Source of the DNA: UBA4664 sp038244585
GTDB taxonomy: Bacteria > Patescibacteriota > Saccharimonadia > UBA4664
Direction of reading: 5' to 3'
NCBI GenBank assembly: GCA_038244585.1
Contig: JBBRTI010000023.1
Span: 1-11,389, forward strand
DNA: 11,389 bases
In this document: positions 10,815-11,389 of the stretch, piece by piece
How positions within the stretch are numbered: position 1 is the first letter of the stretch
Layout of the letters: each line of letters begins with the position of its first letter
Program-made: the position numbers and the translations under genes
The notes under the pieces: generated by a model
Seen by the model: only the letters and a program-made list of their open reading frames with translations
What the model was told of the DNA's origin: nothing
Database searches by the model: none

Positions 10815-11324
10815 CTACTGGACGACTTCGCAATCGTTAAGCCCTATTACGCCGATATTTTGACCTGTGACGATGCCCTTAACAGTTACGCTTTGACCGT
10901 TCTTGAGCGATAGCAATTGGTTTTTGTCGCTGATATTGCAGTTAATCTGCGTCATCGAGAATTCCTTTGAAGATGCATTCTGAAATGACAGGCCACTATT
11001 CGTAATATTGGATAAGGTTGCGGTAAATTGTACCAGCTTGTCTTTGTACTTGCTCTCGGCTGCAACCTTGTTGGCATCAAATTCGTCACCGAAGGCTTTG
11101 ACATCGACTACAGTTGCCGTCTGCGCGGTTTTCTTCGTGTTTGTTGTGGCAGTGTTCTTGGAACCGCCACCAGCGCTTGCAAGGCCGCCAATGACAATAA
11201 GGGCGAGAATCGCTGTCATGATCTTGTGCTTCATAAACCAATTGCGCTGATCTGACTTACAATTGGGGCATTTTTTAGCCTTGCTATCAATTTCGGTCTG
11301 ACAAGACTTGCATGTCTTTTTCAC
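10815..11324 (-). CDS. Zinc-ribbon, single-TM protein with OB-fold (tRNA_anti-like) domain
   Basis: 169 residues. Start is GTG 11322-11324, with GGAG 6 nt upstream. Residues 5-22 form a zinc ribbon (C5-x2-C8 and C19-x2-C22, in TCKSCQ...KKCPNCKS). Residues about 35-51 form one transmembrane helix (IMTAILALIVIGGLASA). A Thr/Ser/Lys/Asn linker runs from 54 to 71. Residues about 72-169 resemble the tRNA_anti-like OB fold (PF12869): VDVKAFGDEFDANKVAAESKYKDKLVQFTATLSNI...QSVTVKGIVTG...GLNDCEVV. In this family the domain is often outside the membrane, tethered to a cytoplasmic ribbon. Its ligand is unknown, and the name does not prove tRNA binding. Lys/Asn/Thr use and lower GC than the neighbours suggest a different history, possibly transfer (inference). 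Confidence 0.8.
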   Translation of the reverse strand: MKKTCKSCQTEIDSKAKKCPNCKSDQRNWFMKHKIMTAILALIVIGGLASAGGGSKNTATTNTKKTAQTATVVDVKAFGDEFDANKVAAESKYKDKLVQFTATLSNITNSGLSFQNASSKEFSMTQINCNISDKNQLLSLKNGQSVTVKGIVTGQNIGVIGLNDCEVVQ

Positions 11325-11356
11325 TCGTCACTCCATATCATTAATAATTACGTCTT

Positions 11357-11380
11357 AGTATAGAGGTTTTTTGCCTCTAT
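11357..11380 (-). promoter_or_regulatory. Promoter with inverted repeat upstream of OB-fold gene
   Basis: -10 TATACT (11357-11362, minus strand) gives a start near 11350 and a leader of about 26 nt with a GGAG Shine-Dalgarno. The -35 is weak (TAGTAA at about 11380-11385). ATAGAGG (11360-11366) and CCTCTAT (11374-11380) form a 7-bp-arm inverted repeat around 7 nt that fills the spacer and enters the -10. It could be an operator, or a hairpin at the end of an upstream gene outside the window. Confidence 0.5.
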
Positions 11381-11389
11381 TACTAACTA

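Noticed and set aside
10620..10913. 97-codon + strand frame starting in the tmRNA 3' end
   Set aside because: Its start lies in the tmRNA acceptor/T-arm region and it runs through two terminators.

Overview
The window looks like chromosome from a Patescibacteria/CPR bacterium, most probably a Saccharibacteria (TM7)-like lineage. This is an inference. It rests on gene content: a DUF4446 protein beside a bactofilin, a TrmB-type regulator, a YifB/ComM ATPase, paired family-4 glycosyltransferases, and small Lys/Ala/Ser-rich membrane proteins. It also rests on compact packing, with 4 to 14 bp overlaps, 0 to 1 bp gaps, and convergent genes that abut exactly. TGA is used as a stop (ComM and the 8405 glycosyltransferase), so the UGA=Gly code of Gracilibacteria/Absconditabacteria does not apply. 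No transposase, integrase, CRISPR array or phage gene is visible; this is mostly housekeeping DNA.

Layout. Positions 1-233 hold the C-terminal end of a glycosyltransferase. After a regulatory gap with two near-identical palindromes comes a PadR-type repressor (+). Facing it is the translation operon infC-rpmI-rplT (-), with its own promoter and probably an AUC start codon on infC. Upstream, on the same strand, is an envelope-type operon: DUF4446 protein, bactofilin, lipid kinase. A divergent small membrane protein (+) abuts ComM (-) tail to tail. ComM is divergent from a TrmB-like regulator (+). Next is about 520 bp without a convincing protein gene. It has a good promoter, many hairpins and a strong terminator, and is the best candidate here for an undescribed structured RNA. 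Then, on the minus strand, come two overlapping GT4 glycosyltransferases, a very acidic protein and a possible 24-residue membrane peptide upstream of it. The tmRNA gene (ssrA, +) follows, and finally a zinc-ribbon/TM/OB-fold protein (-).

How the parts fit. Translation and ribosome rescue: IF3, L35, L20 and tmRNA. Envelope: three glycosyltransferases (two probably acting on lipid), a lipid kinase, a bactofilin and membrane proteins. Regulation: PadR and TrmB proteins, each with an inverted repeat over its own promoter. A recurring feature is that four protein genes (543, 3875, 5803, 9589) have a -10 box 5 to 7 nt from the ATG and no Shine-Dalgarno, so they are predicted to be leaderless. Genes with a longer leader or inside operons mostly carry a visible SD.
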